Positions 1 through 12,600 of a stretch of DNA of 64,000 bases are shown here, piece by piece; position 1 is the stretch's first letter; each line of letters starts with the position of its first letter. Made by a program: the position numbers and the translations under genes. The notes beneath the pieces are model-generated. The model was given only the letters and a program-made list of their open reading frames with translations. It did not search any database and had not been told where the DNA came from. Source of the stretch: Niebla homalea (Eukaryota > Ascomycota > Lecanoromycetes > Lecanorales > Ramalinaceae); assembly GCA_019925105.1 (NCBI GenBank), contig JAHGAU010000016.1, forward strand, positions 434,001 to 498,000. The letters run 5' to 3'.

Positions 1-3000
1 ACCAGTGCGGCTTAGGCTGTCACACGGGACGATAAAACATTGCTGTCAAGTCTAGATCGCAGTTGTGGTCTTGTGGAAATCTAGAGGCTGGCTAGGCGCT
101 CCAGGCAAAATGTCATCCAACGGAATGGGTCTCTAGATCCATGTTGCATGTGCATACCGAACTCATACGAAAACGATTTTGCCTCGACGCAATTTGATCT
201 AATCCTTGCACTCACGTCTCCGGATCCAGATTACGGAATAGGAAGAAATCAATGCATGACAGATAGAAGCTCGCTGGCGTTTCCAGGATGATGAATACGA
301 AGTACTCTTGCAAAAGCCACGTTCTTGAATATAAATGGCGCATTGAGGGTTACCAACATTCTGGGAGAGGGATGAGATTGGGAGCTGACCGCATGCCGAT
401 AGAAGCCTTATTGCTCTTGGGTCACATTTGTCTCTTGTCATGCAAAGTTTGCTACGATCAGCGCAACATGAAATACACTTGTTGAAGTCCACAAGATTAC
501 GCACGGAGTCATATTGACAAGCTTAAATGGAACGCCTCGGAAATGAGAGGTCCAGTACTGTCCTAGCTTTTGACTCGGTTCGGATAATTAATGTGGCACG
601 GTGCATGCGTGGCTTCAAGTCTGCCTTCCGGTAGGCGCAAGACACATCTCCGAAAGCGGCAGGATGATGTACGTAGGTACCAAAAAATGGACATGATATG
701 CCGGTGACTTGGGGAAGACGAAGCCACGCCTTGAGGTACCCGCTCTGGCCTCGAATTCGGACCTTGTTGTCGTGACTGTACGGATCGTGGCACCAAAAGT
801 GCTGGAGTACGTCGAATTATCGTTGTTTATTCTGAGCTGTAATTCAAGGGTATCAAGTAAAATACAACAAGCTCCGGGCCCCACTCCCTGGCGGACGAAC
901 CTCGAAGCGCCGCTTAAGCTAGGTAGGTACCATACTCCAGCGGCTACAGGGACCTTCTTAGGGAGCACTCCCTGGGGGCCTGAATATAATACCGTAATTC
1001 CGGATTTTAGCGTACTCCAGGACTTTTAGTGCCGCAATCCGTAACCACTTCTTTTTGTTTGGGCCAGGTCAAAGTCTGTAAATGTTCTGTTGGTGATGGA
1101 CGGCCAAATGATCCAATGCGGCAGCCAAAAACACCTATACTTTCAAGAGCCAATGCTACTTGTGACTGGCTGCAACAAGTTAGAAGGATCCGCCATTTGC
1201 CTTCATTCAAGGCGGAGATGAGCGTCGGATCTTTCAACACTTCACCTTTGCATGGGTGCATGGGGCAAAGTGAACAAGGCCATTCTCATTTAAGCACTAC
1301 TCCAAAGGAGCATAATAATCATGCAGGCCGTCGACCTCGCCACCATCGCTTCGATTGCTGAAGTGAAGCCAGAAGAGTGAAGAGTGAAGACTGACTTGCC
1401 ATGTCACACTTGAAGCTAGACTCATTGACCTTGGTTCTGGGTACTGGGTGTTGTGACTTGCCCTCCACAGCAGACATGGTATAATGCCTGGATCTTTGAA
1501 GCAGAACAACTCCTTTTCGGCGGTGTAAGCCGTGGGAATCAATTGAAGATCCTGCTGGCTTGCACCACGTACATATTCACTTGGCCGGAATCTGACCCGG
1601 TGAACATCGTATGCATTCCAGCCAGGCGGCTAATACAGCCACGAGAAGCATCAGAGGCGTCAAGCAAGGAAAAGCCGAAACAAAGAGCAGGTGCAAGGCT
1701 TTGACTTCACCGTAAGCCGACGGAGGGCGCCTGCGGAAGGGGCGTCCATGTCATCATGATGGAGCAATCACAAGGGTTTCAAGACAATTCACACAGAGTG
1801 GAGTGTAGGTTGATGATGCAAAATGAGGACAGTCGAGCCTAATAAGATTTTGCCGTGGCTGCACGGTCCAGCCAGGATGAGACTGTGAATTTGGAAAGTG
1901 GAAAGGCCCAAATGAAAGCGAACATGCCACCTAATCATAAGCGAGAATCCACAGTGAGGGAAGGGAGCAGTAGTGTTGGCGGGTAGTACAGGTTATATAA
2001 GCGTCGTTCATCTCTGCTGCGAGCCTGCGATGCAGCGATGCAGGGTCATGCTAGGGCCGGACAGGATGCCGCATATGCTGGGTTGCTGACGAAGTCACAG
2101 ACGCACAGTAGACAGTAGTCATTAGCAGACTAACAGTAGTGCAGCTGCGGTCTGCGGAGGAGTGACAACCCGACGTTGAATCTTTGAACCATCAGACCCG
2201 CGATTCAGCGAACCATAGGCGAGGGGTTGGTTTTAGTTCTGGTGCTATGCAGCCTATGCCCCAGCTCCCCTATGCTAGCGTGACCGTTTCTGGCAGCCGG
2301 AATGAGTGAATAACAATAAATAGAGTAATGACCCCAGCCAAAAGGAATTGTGCATCACAATTCACAGATCCAACTGCTCTAGCCCGCCGCCTTCAGTATG
2401 CAGATTACGCAGAATCTGGCCACTTAGAATTCACACCGATCACCATCATTCTTGAACCCAGATGACCGGCTGGGTCAAAGTGCTAAAAGCCACTCGCGTG
2501 CCACACGTATGTTAGTTTAGGAAAGCGAGTTAATGGACTACTATGAGTCTATGATACTTTCTAGTGCTTCTAGCGGCGGGTTTGGCGAAGTTGTATATTT
2601 TAGTGATTTAGTTTCTTTACACTACCCGATTTCTCCCCCCTCGTCTTTTGCCTTAATTCTTTCAATCGATGTCAAGACCCACCACCAACTCATCAGCTTC
2701 AAGCCTTCAATTCCGCTCGCTTCTTGTAATCTTGCACCGACCTAAATTATCATGCAACTAATACTAGAGTAGTACCTACCTCCAACGACTTTCTCTGACT
2801 GAACTAAGCCGTAGCTATGCAGATGATGATCCGTCCACCCACAACTCCCAGCTTGCAACTTGCAGCCGCCCGTCACCGGCTCCTTACTTTCCATTCACGA
2901 TCCATGGTGCCGTCCACTCAGACCACGCTCGGCCATATTCTCTTTCATGCTTTCCTGTTGGCGTGAGACTTGAACGACAAGGATTCCTGTTCCACGGAAA

Positions 3001-3398
3001 CATGAAACCCGTTATTTTCGTCTGCCTTGCGAGCCAATTCGCACTCAGTCCTGTGCTCCTGTTGGTCGGTCGTCCTTCTTGCAATCTGTCTCAAGTCTCA
3101 ACCCTCATGTAGGTCTGATACTTCTGGGGTCCATATTGAGTTCCGAGCTTCTGACACGTTTCCGTGGAATAATCCAGGGCGCCTTGATCATTCCTTGTCT
3201 CATTCATTGATCTTGGAAATGCCTGCTCCCTTCATTAGCACTCGCTGCCCGACGCTTTTCTGACGTGACACAATGTGTGGCCGCTCGCCTAGAAATCTTG
3301 TCTGCTCCTCAGGCTTCTGCTTTTCTTCATTGCATACTTGAATCATCAACCATCACGCGTACTGTTGTCCCCGCATCACCCATATTAACAACCAGAAA
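1..3398. other. Gene-poor left flank
   Basis: I see no supported gene in these 3.4 kb. Open frames of 60-117 codons overlap each other on both strands, share no recognisable motif and have no convincing splice partners. A TATA-like stretch lies near 1993-2000. The last 600 bases probably hold the promoter and 5' leader of the gene that starts at 3399, including short upstream open frames (for example 3027-3263). Confidence 0.55.
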
Positions 3399-4628
3399 AT
3401 GGCTCAATGGCACAATGCAGACGTACCAGTCGAAATGATCTCCCCCTTTGCAATGCCTCCTCCGCAGTACAATACCCTGGGACCGGATTTGTCTGCTCAA
3501 ATGGCTCGATCTCAACTCATGCACCGTCTCTCCACAAGATCCAGTACAGCATCTAATGCTAGTAAGAGAGGCTCTGCAAGGATCTCGAAACTGGGGAGCA
3601 CAGGGAGCAGCCCGCATTATATTTCACGCAGACGAACAACTGCCGCTCACTCCGGGCGTCCCTATGAGACCTCTCGCTTGAGTGGGGAGCAAAAGCTGTG
3701 GACCTTGCATGGTTCAAGGCCTGCTTCGAATAATATCCGGCCTTTCAGTTGGCACCCAGCTTCCGTGCCGATTCAGACGACCCCTGAGAACGCTTCCTAT
3801 AGCGAGCACAGCATGGGAAGTGCCATCTCTGGATTTGAGAATCTCACCGTGACCAATCCATCTCATTCAACGGGACAACAGTCCATTCAGGATGACTTCG
3901 CAATGGGCTACGAGAATCATGCTCAAACAGGACCTTTATACCAACAATACATCCAGCCGCATTACTCAGGCATTGGGTCTGATCTACAAAATGTCCATCA
4001 CCCATATCTCTCTGATAGCTACAACGAGCCTTTACCGATCCAGCCCATGCGGACGTACCCCTCACCGGCATACTCGATGCATCAGTGGCCAAGCTCAAGC
4101 AATCTCTCAATGGATCCCATTGCTACCCTGGCGCCTGCAACTCGATTGGAGTACAGTCCAGACTACCTGCAGACAAAAGAGCTCCCCCATACACCGGAAC
4201 ATGAGGGCGACGAACTGGTGGGCATAGGCCTTTACGATAATACCAACAATGGTCCGATGTTTACACAGGCTACCGAAGCTAGGACTGAGCCAAGCACGAT
4301 GAAAGGCGGCAAAGATCTAAAGCTTGAGGAGACGTGGCAACCGCCGTCACATGATGATGAGGAGCAGGACGGGGAATCAGGTGATGACATAGACGAGGCG
4401 GAAGACATGCCCGAAGAGGAACCAAACGGAAGGGGAGGCCAAACTACCATGTACCCGACATACGATGATCTTTCAAATCAGTCATTCCTCTTCATGGACG
4501 AAGTTGACCCGCTCCCAAATGTCGATCAGTACAACAACTACCACATTTTCAACAATGACATCCGAGGCTTGAATTTAGGCATGGACAAACCACACCCTAT
4601 CGATCTGGGCAATGCCCCATGGTTTTAG
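3399..4628 (+). CDS. Uncharacterised low-complexity acidic protein, 409 aa
   Basis: This is a single-exon open frame of 409 codons from an ATG preceded by AAA. I do not recognise the family. The N-terminal third is rich in Ser, Arg and Thr, with basic patches around residues 45-85. The middle (about 150-260) is rich in Pro, Tyr, Ser and Gln. A strongly acidic run of Asp/Glu lies near 320-350. The C-terminus ends in a more ordered-looking Asn/Tyr/Asp segment (about 360-409). There is no signal peptide, membrane span or enzyme motif. The makeup (disordered, basic then acidic) would suit a nuclear or regulatory protein, but that is inference only. A long gene-free upstream region and a 1.1 kb downstream gap isolate it from its neighbours. 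Coding status is supported by length and by absence of a competing frame. Confidence 0.7.
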   Translation: MAQWHNADVPVEMISPFAMPPPQYNTLGPDLSAQMARSQLMHRLSTRSSTASNASKRGSARISKLGSTGSSPHYISRRRTTAAHSGRPYETSRLSGEQKLWTLHGSRPASNNIRPFSWHPASVPIQTTPENASYSEHSMGSAISGFENLTVTNPSHSTGQQSIQDDFAMGYENHAQTGPLYQQYIQPHYSGIGSDLQNVHHPYLSDSYNEPLPIQPMRTYPSPAYSMHQWPSSSNLSMDPIATLAPATRLEYSPDYLQTKELPHTPEHEGDELVGIGLYDNTNNGPMFTQATEARTEPSTMKGGKDLKLEETWQPPSHDDEEQDGESGDDIDEAEDMPEEEPNGRGGQTTMYPTYDDLSNQSFLFMDEVDPLPNVDQYNNYHIFNNDIRGLNLGMDKPHPIDLGNAPWF

Positions 4629-5768
4629 ATGAAACCGCCAAGGTCCGGACCAAGAACCAAGCTGATGACAGCGTGCATGTTTTGATAGAGATACCCCAAA
4701 CTAGCGATGTAGAGGCAAGAGCTGTACAGTGCCTCCCAATATCCAGCCTAATTACCCACTGTGATCAAATCAGACCCCAGCGTGTGCATGATTGACAGTT
4801 GAGATGTATTCATGAGTATGAGATATGCAGCTAAGGCTGACTGAATATTGGGAAGGCATGCGATCGAATGCGTTCGGTCTCCGCCTTCTACCTTTTCATT
4901 AAGGCATGCACTGCTAACTTGCCACCAATTCCAGAACGCAGAATCATGCCTAGTCAATCTCACCAGAGGTTTCGCGAGAAAAGGCGTTTGCGCAGCTTCT
5001 TTGTTATCTATCACAGTGAGTCAAGAGCCAGGTCATGCCTAGTTCCCCGTATCTACTCCAGTACGACTAGTGAGGACAACAGAATATTGCGATCGCACCG
5101 TCAAACTTCAGCTACACGTGACTCCCACCGTGGTGGAACATGCTGTGAATTGGTCTTGCTGATACAAGTTTCTTTCCACTCTTGCCATAAATACTATCCT
5201 CCTACTCTCGCTCTGAGCAATCTCTGCATGTCTAGCGGAACTTGCTGATCTTGGCGATATAATTTCTAATGCAAGGCAGTCGAAAAGGAAAGTCGTGGGC
5301 TCCCAGTGCTTGGGAAGAAGTGGGAATGATATCCGTACGGTTTTGAGGCTTATGTGAGGCTAGTCTTCAGACCTGCTGTTCACATTACCTCCCCTTCCTC
5401 TACTATTCGCGAAAAGACTAGAAGGAGCCAATCGCTCCGGAGCCAGAGTCATTCCGATATCTTGCTGGTATGCAGATGGATTCTCAAGAGGACCACGATA
5501 TCACCTTGCATGTGTCTTTGCCTGTCGTCTTTGCATATGCATGCTTCGCCGAGCCGGACCAAATCATCCCTCCACGGTGACTCTTACAAGTTAGAACCGA
5601 TGGCTGGTACTTGGTTGCTAAAACCGGTGGCAATACTGACTCGAGTAGAGCAAGCCAAGCGAAGCTAGGAATGAGCTTCATCAACGTGCAGATGCCAACG
5701 TCTATATAGGCCAACTTGGCCATGTCGACTTCCCTTCATCCTGCCTTCATTTTTACGGCATTGCCGAT
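4629..5768. other. Intergenic, no gene seen
   Basis: This holds the 3' region of the preceding gene and the promoter of the SnoaL-like gene. Open frames here (longest 126 codons, 4868-5248) are Ser/Arg-rich random-looking translations without motifs or homology that I recognise. Confidence 0.5.
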
Positions 5769-6305
5769 ATGTCCTCAACCCGACTCCCTGACTACGTTCC
5801 TGACACGATCAAGAACAAAAAGATCCACGATTATCTGCACAAATTTTACGAGGCATCCAATGACCCCAACGTTCACGATGATTTCGCTGACCTTTTTACC
5901 GAAATTGGTGAATATATCATGAATACGAAAAAGGCCAAGGGTCGTGAAGGTCAGTACCATTCTGTCGAGCTCAATTGTCCGCAGAGCATATGACATGGCC
6001 TCCACGTTTCAAGTCTACTGTCACAAGAATAAGAGATTGACCGAATGAAAAGAGGTTCTCGCGCACTTCGCAAAGCCATCTGGTCACACATCCCTAATAG
6101 GGATCACTCGCCCATCCATGTATTCACTCATGGCACGGATCAAATGGACCTGATGGTGCACGGAGAGGTGACATACAATCATCATCACGGTCACGAGACT
6201 GGATCAGACTGGGCCGCCAGCGTCAAATTGGGCAAGGTGGGAGACGAGATCAAAATGCAACGATACCAGATTATTGTGGCAAGTCCAAGCAATGCAATAT
6301 CGTGA
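5769..6305 (+). CDS. SnoaL-like (NTF2-fold) protein, about 150 aa
   Basis: Two exons (5769-5949 and 6034-6305) join in phase across an 84-nt GT-AG intron, giving 150 residues. The N-terminal half shows a helix-rich segment ending in DDFADLFTEIGEY. The second exon has WSHIPNRDHSPIHVFTHG and then alternating hydrophobic strands with an HHHGHETGSDW stretch near residue 120. This layout is typical of fungal SnoaL-like proteins, small alpha+beta barrels used as enzymes or ligand binders. Neither substrate nor reaction can be inferred. The start follows a TATA-containing leader, and MSSTRLPD is the first ATG in frame. A broken paralog with the same exon layout lies on the other strand at 54213-54620. 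Alternative: a short member of a secondary-metabolism cyclase family, but no pathway genes lie nearby. Confidence 0.75.
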
Positions 6306-6644
6306 GTATTTCTTTACTAACAACGCAAACGGGATTCTGCCGCCCACGTTTGAGCGAGTGCGAAAGTTGCTCGAGACTTGGTCAAGCAGAGCAGTGCCAC
6401 AGCTTGATTAGTATGGATTCGGAAGGATTTATTGTGGTGGAGGGAGGCAGATGTTGCATATATGTAGATTTAGTATTTAGCATTTAGCTTCATGCCGAAT
6501 CCGCCAACGCCTTCGCATCTTTCACATGACACACATGGATTCATGAGTTGTTTAGACTAGAATGACAGTGATCGATTCAGTATTCTCCGGTCAGGATCGA
6601 TTTCTTATTGCAGTCTGATCTGCTACTGTCTCGATGCGACGGAA
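6306..6644. other. Intergenic spacer, no gene seen
   Basis: This is a 340-bp spacer between the SnoaL-like gene and LAS1, both on the + strand. It presumably carries a terminator and the LAS1 promoter. No motif stands out. Confidence 0.5.
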
Positions 6645-7453
6645 ATGCCTCGAATTGTGTTCACTCCATGGCGACACAATGAGGAGTTGCTGGAGGTTCG
6701 AGACTGGCTATTTTCTGGCCAGAGTCAACTATCCCAAGCCACTCCGTTGAACAATTCCAGCGCCATTCAGCCAAATGTATTGAAGAGAGACGCGTGTGAC
6801 ATGGTAGGCCATGACTTTCCTTTCCCGAATCTTTCGCATGCTCGAGCCCCACTGACCACGAACGAACTTGATGTCTTGTCTTCGGCCACTAAGTCTACTG
6901 GGCGCCTCAGATAGCGGCTTGGAAACTCCGTGGCCATCTACCACACGCGGTCGAATCTACGTGGCTCCTCACAGAAGCCGCTCTAGCAGATCTACCCACG
7001 TCGCAATGCCCTCACCTCTCAGTCTTCTCAATCAAGGCGGGCTACACTACGGCCTTGACACGCTTCGTGACGGCCCTCCTGGATTCCTCCCAGACGGCCA
7101 AGTTCAAGGTTTCCATGTATGCTAAGGCTGGAGAGATGGGTTTACCCGCCATGTTTGTGGACCTGAGACATGAAGCTACGCATGGGGAAATGCCTACCTT
7201 GAGTGTGTTAAGGGATGCAAACGCGAAGGCGCTGGATTGGCTGTGGGAGCATTACTGGAGGGATTTGGGATCTCATGGAGGGTCTACTGCAAATGTAGTC
7301 TCTGCACAAAGGAAAGGTTTGCCGGGCGAAGGATTTGGGGGAAATTTGGGAGAAATGGAAGAAGGGGCTGACAGCGGTGAAGAAAATTTAGCAATGGGGC
7401 CATGGGATGGTGCTACTTGGTCCGGAAGACCGAGAGGCATTGGTATGCGTTGA
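6645..7453 (+). CDS. LAS1: Las1 pre-rRNA ITS2 endoribonuclease
   Basis: Exons 6645-6803 and 6911-7453 are joined in phase 0 over a 107-nt intron, giving 233 residues. Las1 is the HEPN nuclease that, with the kinase Grc3, cuts ITS2 during 60S ribosome maturation in the nucleolus. The sequence shows the family start (TPWRHNEELLEVRDWLF) and the catalytic HEPN motif RHEATH at about R139-H144, inside FVDLRHEATHGEMP. The C-terminal GPWDGATWSGRPRGIG resembles the usual family end. The chain is much shorter than the 400-500 residues common for Las1: the middle linker after the HEPN domain is reduced to about 40 residues. The catalytic Arg and His are present, so it should be active. It lies just upstream of SNF4 on the same strand, but eukaryotic genes here are independent units. 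Confidence 0.9.
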
Positions 7454-7878
7454 ATAATGTGACCTTCATATTATCATGATATCGCTGAGCAGTGGCTCAT
7501 TCCCAAAAAGCTTCATCTACATGTATTGATGGCAAGATCAGCCCTAACACTAGTCCTGGTCCGTCTATTGATTTGATTGGTCGGATGGCCAACACCAATA
7601 TCAGAGTGTGCTTGATTCCTCCTCCGTCTTCGGTGTCATGCACGTGGAGACTGACTGTATGTTTTCCCGAAGTCCCCAGTGATAAAATCATTCTTTCTCA
7701 CCTCAAAACGCGAAATCAACAAAGAAGGCAACGGGATACAACTCTGCAGAATAGGCTCTGACAAGCCAATCGGATTGAACAGAGCCACAGAGGCCCCACC
7801 GGCCCCCTTTTTGCTTTTGGGTTCCCCCAAAAGTTCCCCAGTCGCGCCGGAAGGGCGGTAATTCGTCCAGACGCCAGG
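7454..7878. other. LAS1-SNF4 spacer
   Basis: This is a 425-bp intergenic spacer containing the presumed SNF4 promoter and leader. The open frames in it show no coding features. Confidence 0.5.
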
Positions 7879-9242
7879 ATGGCTAGCCTACCTATCCACA
7901 AAATTCATGAGCCGTCTGGATTCGTTGCACCTTCTTCATACCTGCGCCGTTCCCGCGGTCAGTCTCACCCGAATCCGACCCAGATGTCTTATGGGGAGAA
8001 GGGCGAATCTGAGAATGCTATTGACCGGGATCAGAGGCTGGGTTTGGTGGGTCTCCCTGTCGGTGCATTGTCCGTGTTGCAAGAACGACACTGCAAACCA
8101 ATAAGGTATGGGGGACACAGGAAGGAGACCGAAGCTAATGTCGGACATTGATTCATCCCTCTACAGGAGAGAATTCGAGACTTTCTCAAAGTGAGGACTA
8201 GCTACGATGTTCTGCCACTGAGCTATCGCTTGATTATTTTTGATACGAGTCTCATGGTCAAGAAGAGCTTGACAATATTGATCCAAAATGGTCTGATCTT
8301 GGTCGCTTCGCTCACCATGCTCTCTGTGCTGACGGTAGCAGGCATCGTTTCAGCACCGCTCTGGGATTCCAAAACCTCGACATTTGCTGGTCTACTCACT
8401 ACGTCCGACTACCTGAATCTCATTCAGTACTACTGGCAGAACCCCGAGGCTGTGAACCGCATCGATCAATTCAAGCTAAGCAGTCTACGAGGTGAGCAGC
8501 ATTCGGAAGTGCCCTGAGCTTTCCATGGCATTGATGTTCAAGGCAGACATAGAGAAAGCGATTGGGGTGCAACCGCTGGAGACCATCTCGATCCATCCGC
8601 AGCGACCCCTGTATGAGGCTTGCCGGTCGATGTTGGAGTCCAAGGCCCGTCGCATACCTTTGGTCGACGTGGATGATGAGACCCGGCGAGCGATGGTGGT
8701 CAGTGTTGTCACGCAGTATCGCATCCTAAAGTTTGTGGCAGTCAATGTGTCGGAAACGCAGCTCCTCCGCAAGCCATTGAGACATTTGAAATTAGGGACC
8801 TATCGTGATCTTCAAACTGCAAGGATGGAGACCCCGGTATTCGACGTTATCCATCAGCTAGTAAAGGATTCAATTTCCAGCGTACCAATTTTGAATTCGG
8901 ATGGTAAGTCCCATGAAGGCTGGGAATGCTTGCTGAAGCTGGCTGACACGGCCAGGTGTTGTAACCAATGTCTTTGAAGCTGTCGACGTCATCACACTCA
9001 TCAAAGGAGGCATGTATGAGGAGCTTGATCTGAACGTCGGCGAAGCCCTGAAAAAACGGTCAGAGGACTTCCCCGGAATCTACACATGCTCCATCGACGA
9101 CCGCCTTGATGCAATCTTCGACACAATCCGACGGTCTCGTGTTCACCGTCTCATTGTTATAGACGAAGACAATCGTTTGGTAGGTATACTCACCCTCAGC
9201 GATATTTTAGAGTACATCCTCCTAGAAGGTGAGGGCGAATAG
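7879..9242 (+). CDS. SNF4: Snf4, gamma subunit of the SNF1/AMPK kinase
   Basis: Five exons (7879-8046, 8167-8290, 8342-8491, 8547-8903, 8956-9242) give 361 residues. Snf4 is the nucleotide-sensing subunit of the SNF1 complex, which controls glucose derepression. Four CBS repeats can be followed. CBS1 contains SYDVLPLSYRLIIFD and IVSAPLWDSKTSTFAGLLT, CBS2 the IPLVDVDDE region, CBS3 SISSVPILNSDG, and CBS4 RVHRLIVIDEDNRLVGI. The C-terminus LSDILEYILLEG is the family end. The N-terminal 50-60 residues are disordered. Every intron is placed where the CBS sequence would otherwise break. The 51-nt intron 2 (8291-8341) is a multiple of three and contains no stop. ATG 7879 is chosen because its frame runs through to the GTGGGT donor at 8047 and joins in phase to ERIRDFLKVRTSYD. 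Confidence 0.95.
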
Positions 9243-9681
9243 CACAGGATGGACTGGGTGGACAACGTGATGATGCATTGCAGGTGTTTTATACCAGACG
9301 GTGGAAGGCCAAGGGCCATCTTTGAAACGACGTCAGGGGAGGTAGAGACAATCTCATTTTCGCGAAAAGTGTCACGCAATGCTTAGATCAATCTCCATAA
9401 AAATCAAAAGCATGGCGGCTTGGTTGCAGATTCTTGACTAAGTCACTCTGAGCAAACCCTTCTTCCTCTACCCGTACTTGCATTCATGTTTTAATTTTTG
9501 TTCTTACGGAGATTCATCCCACGTAGTTTTTGTGGAAGGTACGCATCAATAATAGACATCCAATAGGGATTTCTGGGCAAGAGCATCCCAACTCCGGATA
9601 GTGACAATCACAGCGGCATGCAAACATTCGTCATGATTTCTTCACCTCAACAAAGTAGCATAGATACAAGCATATTTCGAT
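9243..9681. other. SNF4-RhoGAP spacer
   Basis: This 439-bp AT-moderate spacer holds the SNF4 3' region and the promoter of the RhoGAP gene. No gene is seen. Confidence 0.5.
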
Positions 9682-12600
9682 ATGCAGCATTCAAGATCCC
9701 TTGGCTCCTTCATATGCTTGGACAACGAGGCTGACGCCGACGAGTCAACTGTGCCTCCCCGTGCAGTGAGTCGATCCTCCCTGGATACCCTCACCATACC
9801 TGGAAGAACGCGTCTTCCCTCGCAACAGACGGATTTTTTTGCTACACAGGTGACTGAAAATCTGCTCAAGTCAAGCATGGAGAGAGCCACACGCCCGCGC
9901 TCTGAAGAAAGTCGTCACGATGTGCGTATTCCCTTCAACGCTCATGATGAGTAGCAGCCTGACAACTATCTTCAGGACTTGCTCCTTCATCCAATACATT
10001 TCCACCCTCGCTCTTCATCTGAGAGCCTCGACGCCGACCTCATACCTCATCAACAGTCCTCTCGCAGCCGTCACGGTCAAGATGAAGAAACAGGCTCCCT
10101 CATTCGAACGCCGCGGAAATCTAGTCATGGGGATTCATACGATGGTGCAAACGAGTCAACCTATGGATCGCGCGTCACCAGTACCACTTGGAGCTCGGTC
10201 AGCAAGCTTAGCGCACCAAAGTTCAGTCAAGTTGGTGGATCATCCCACAGCCTAATGAGGGCGAGATACAACGAAGAGTACAACGTCTTGGCCAGCAAGC
10301 ACGATTTGCCTCCACTGCTTGTCCCGCCGAGTGGTGATTGAAGCCCAAATCCTGTTGTGGTCTGATTGCTGATTGTACCAAAGATCTGGAAACTGAGAAG
10401 ACATCGATCAAGGCAGATACGAGGGAACGAAAGCAGGGCTGGGTCCGCCGTAAATTGTTCCCCAACAGCATCTCTTCTTATTCATACAAAGCGAAAACAA
10501 CCTACAAGCCGATTTCTCGAAGGAAGAGTATCAGCAGAATGGTGTCCGATGGCAGTCGGAAGCATGTCCTGGACAAGAAGTCGCTCGAGGAGACCTGCAG
10601 ACTGGGTGGCGTGGGATTCATAAAGCTTCCACATGGATTTGCCGTCGACCAGTTGACCTTGCCTACCTGTCTATCTGCAACCGCTGTATACCTGTTGGAG
10701 CATGGTATGATGCAACGTCTCACGACTCTCAATCCTTTGACTAACGATAGTAGGTGTCAACGCTCCTGGACTATTCCGAGTTTCCGGTCAGACCACGATC
10801 GTTAACGCCCTCTACGACTACTATTCACATCAGTTTTTCCAAGCTGGAAGCCCCTCCATTGTGCAGACAACAGTGCAACCAGGCCAACTTCCATTACATA
10901 TCGAGTATGCGCTTCCGGACGTCGCGTCTTTTTTCAAAAAAGTGCTCAATGGTCTCCCCGGAGGTCTCTTAGGCTCGGTCGAGCTATTCAACAGCTTACG
11001 CGCCATCTTCTTGAACGAGAAGCTTGAGCCACTTCACAATACATCGCAAGCGGAGGTTACCAGCCAGAGGGCTCGACTTATCGCTCTTGCCGTGTCCTCG
11101 CTCCATTCTCCCTTTCGAACAAGTCTCATCCAAGCGGTACTAGGTCTCTTCGCGTACTTGGGTCAAGAGGCCGAGAAAGCCCGTCAGGCGTCCCCAGCAG
11201 ACGGCAACAGAAGTTTGTCGAAGAAAGAGCTGTCAGAGCTCATGGGCTTCCAATCTCTAGGTGTCTGTCTGGGGCCATTGCTGATCGGAAATCTGATCGA
11301 TCGTGTCGATTGCAAGGACAATGGCGAAGGAGATAAGCCTCGTATATCGACCGAAACCGAGAACAGGGCGAAGAAGAAGAGGCTGTCTACTGGTTCAGCT
11401 AAACTTGACACATCCTCAGCTCTGGAGGCGCACGTTGATCGGGCAAATCTATCAGCGAGTATCATGCAATTACTGCTCTTGACATGGCCCGAAGTCGTCG
11501 CCCAACTTTGCATCATCACAAATGCAACCAGTGCACCGACAAATATGGAGAATGTGAGACGCTCAAAAAGATCGTCAAGCCAACAGCAGAATCAACACGC
11601 AATCAAGGTCTCGGATGAAGAATTCCATCTCCTCAAAATGATGAGGAGTGGTATGATGCACGAGAGTATCCCTGGTGGCACCACACTGAAACGAAAGATC
11701 AAAGCCAGGAGCAGGTCAAGGATGCTGAGGATGAGCTCAAAGGATGCTTCTCAGAATTCACTTGGACATCACCAGATCCCGGTAGATGTAGAGCCATCGA
11801 TCTTGCCGTTACTGGCCGAGAGTTCATCAAGCCTTCAGCACCTTAGCCAAGCTCGACCCGGTCCAGATATTGCGGAAATGCCAAGAGTGAGAGAGTCGGG
11901 GTCGCCTGTCGAGCGCCGGCAGAGACCCAGCGCCTTGAAACTTGATCCTATGGCTATGGGACAAATTTTGCCTCCACGTACCAGTTCGCATCAGGCGTCA
12001 TTGAGTTCAAGCCATGCCTCTGTCCGGGATCAACAGGACAACAGGCCAGCAACCGCGGGTTCCAGAAAGCTTTCATTTACTGCACCACCAGGACTCGGAA
12101 AGGATTTCTCGATCTCTCAGAATAGTATCAGTGCTGATCTTCCATCTCCAAAAGAGCCTCCGGAGCAGCAATGTGGCAGCAATTCTGCACATGACTGGCA
12201 TCCACCTCGCAAGTCATCTTTGCATCTGAAGACCCCAACTTTTACTGCTCAGCAGAATAATATCACCATCTCGGACAGAGAGGAGGAGATCGAACATAGT
12301 CCTCCTCTAGGAATTCAACTTGACGTCACCCCAACGTCAGATTCTTTGGAGCGAAGAGCGCCGAGATTGCTGACCCAGCCAGATTACGGCGACGTCAAAC
12401 TCACTCCAAGGAGCGCTGGCAATGTAAAGGGGCTCAGAGCCAAGACAGATACAGATCCTGCCTTCTCGGTCGTTCATGCCCTCGTTCGACCATTACCCAC
12501 GGCACTCTCGTCCCTCGATGATCCTTTCGCGACTTTGACAGTCTCGAGCTTTCTCAAAGAGTCTCAGATTCCCAAGCCTGTCAATAGCGTTGGCCGTGAC

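Noticed and set aside
615..1361. Overlapping 77-117 codon frames on both strands
   Set aside because: They overlap each other, have no motifs, and there is no splice structure or homology to prefer one.
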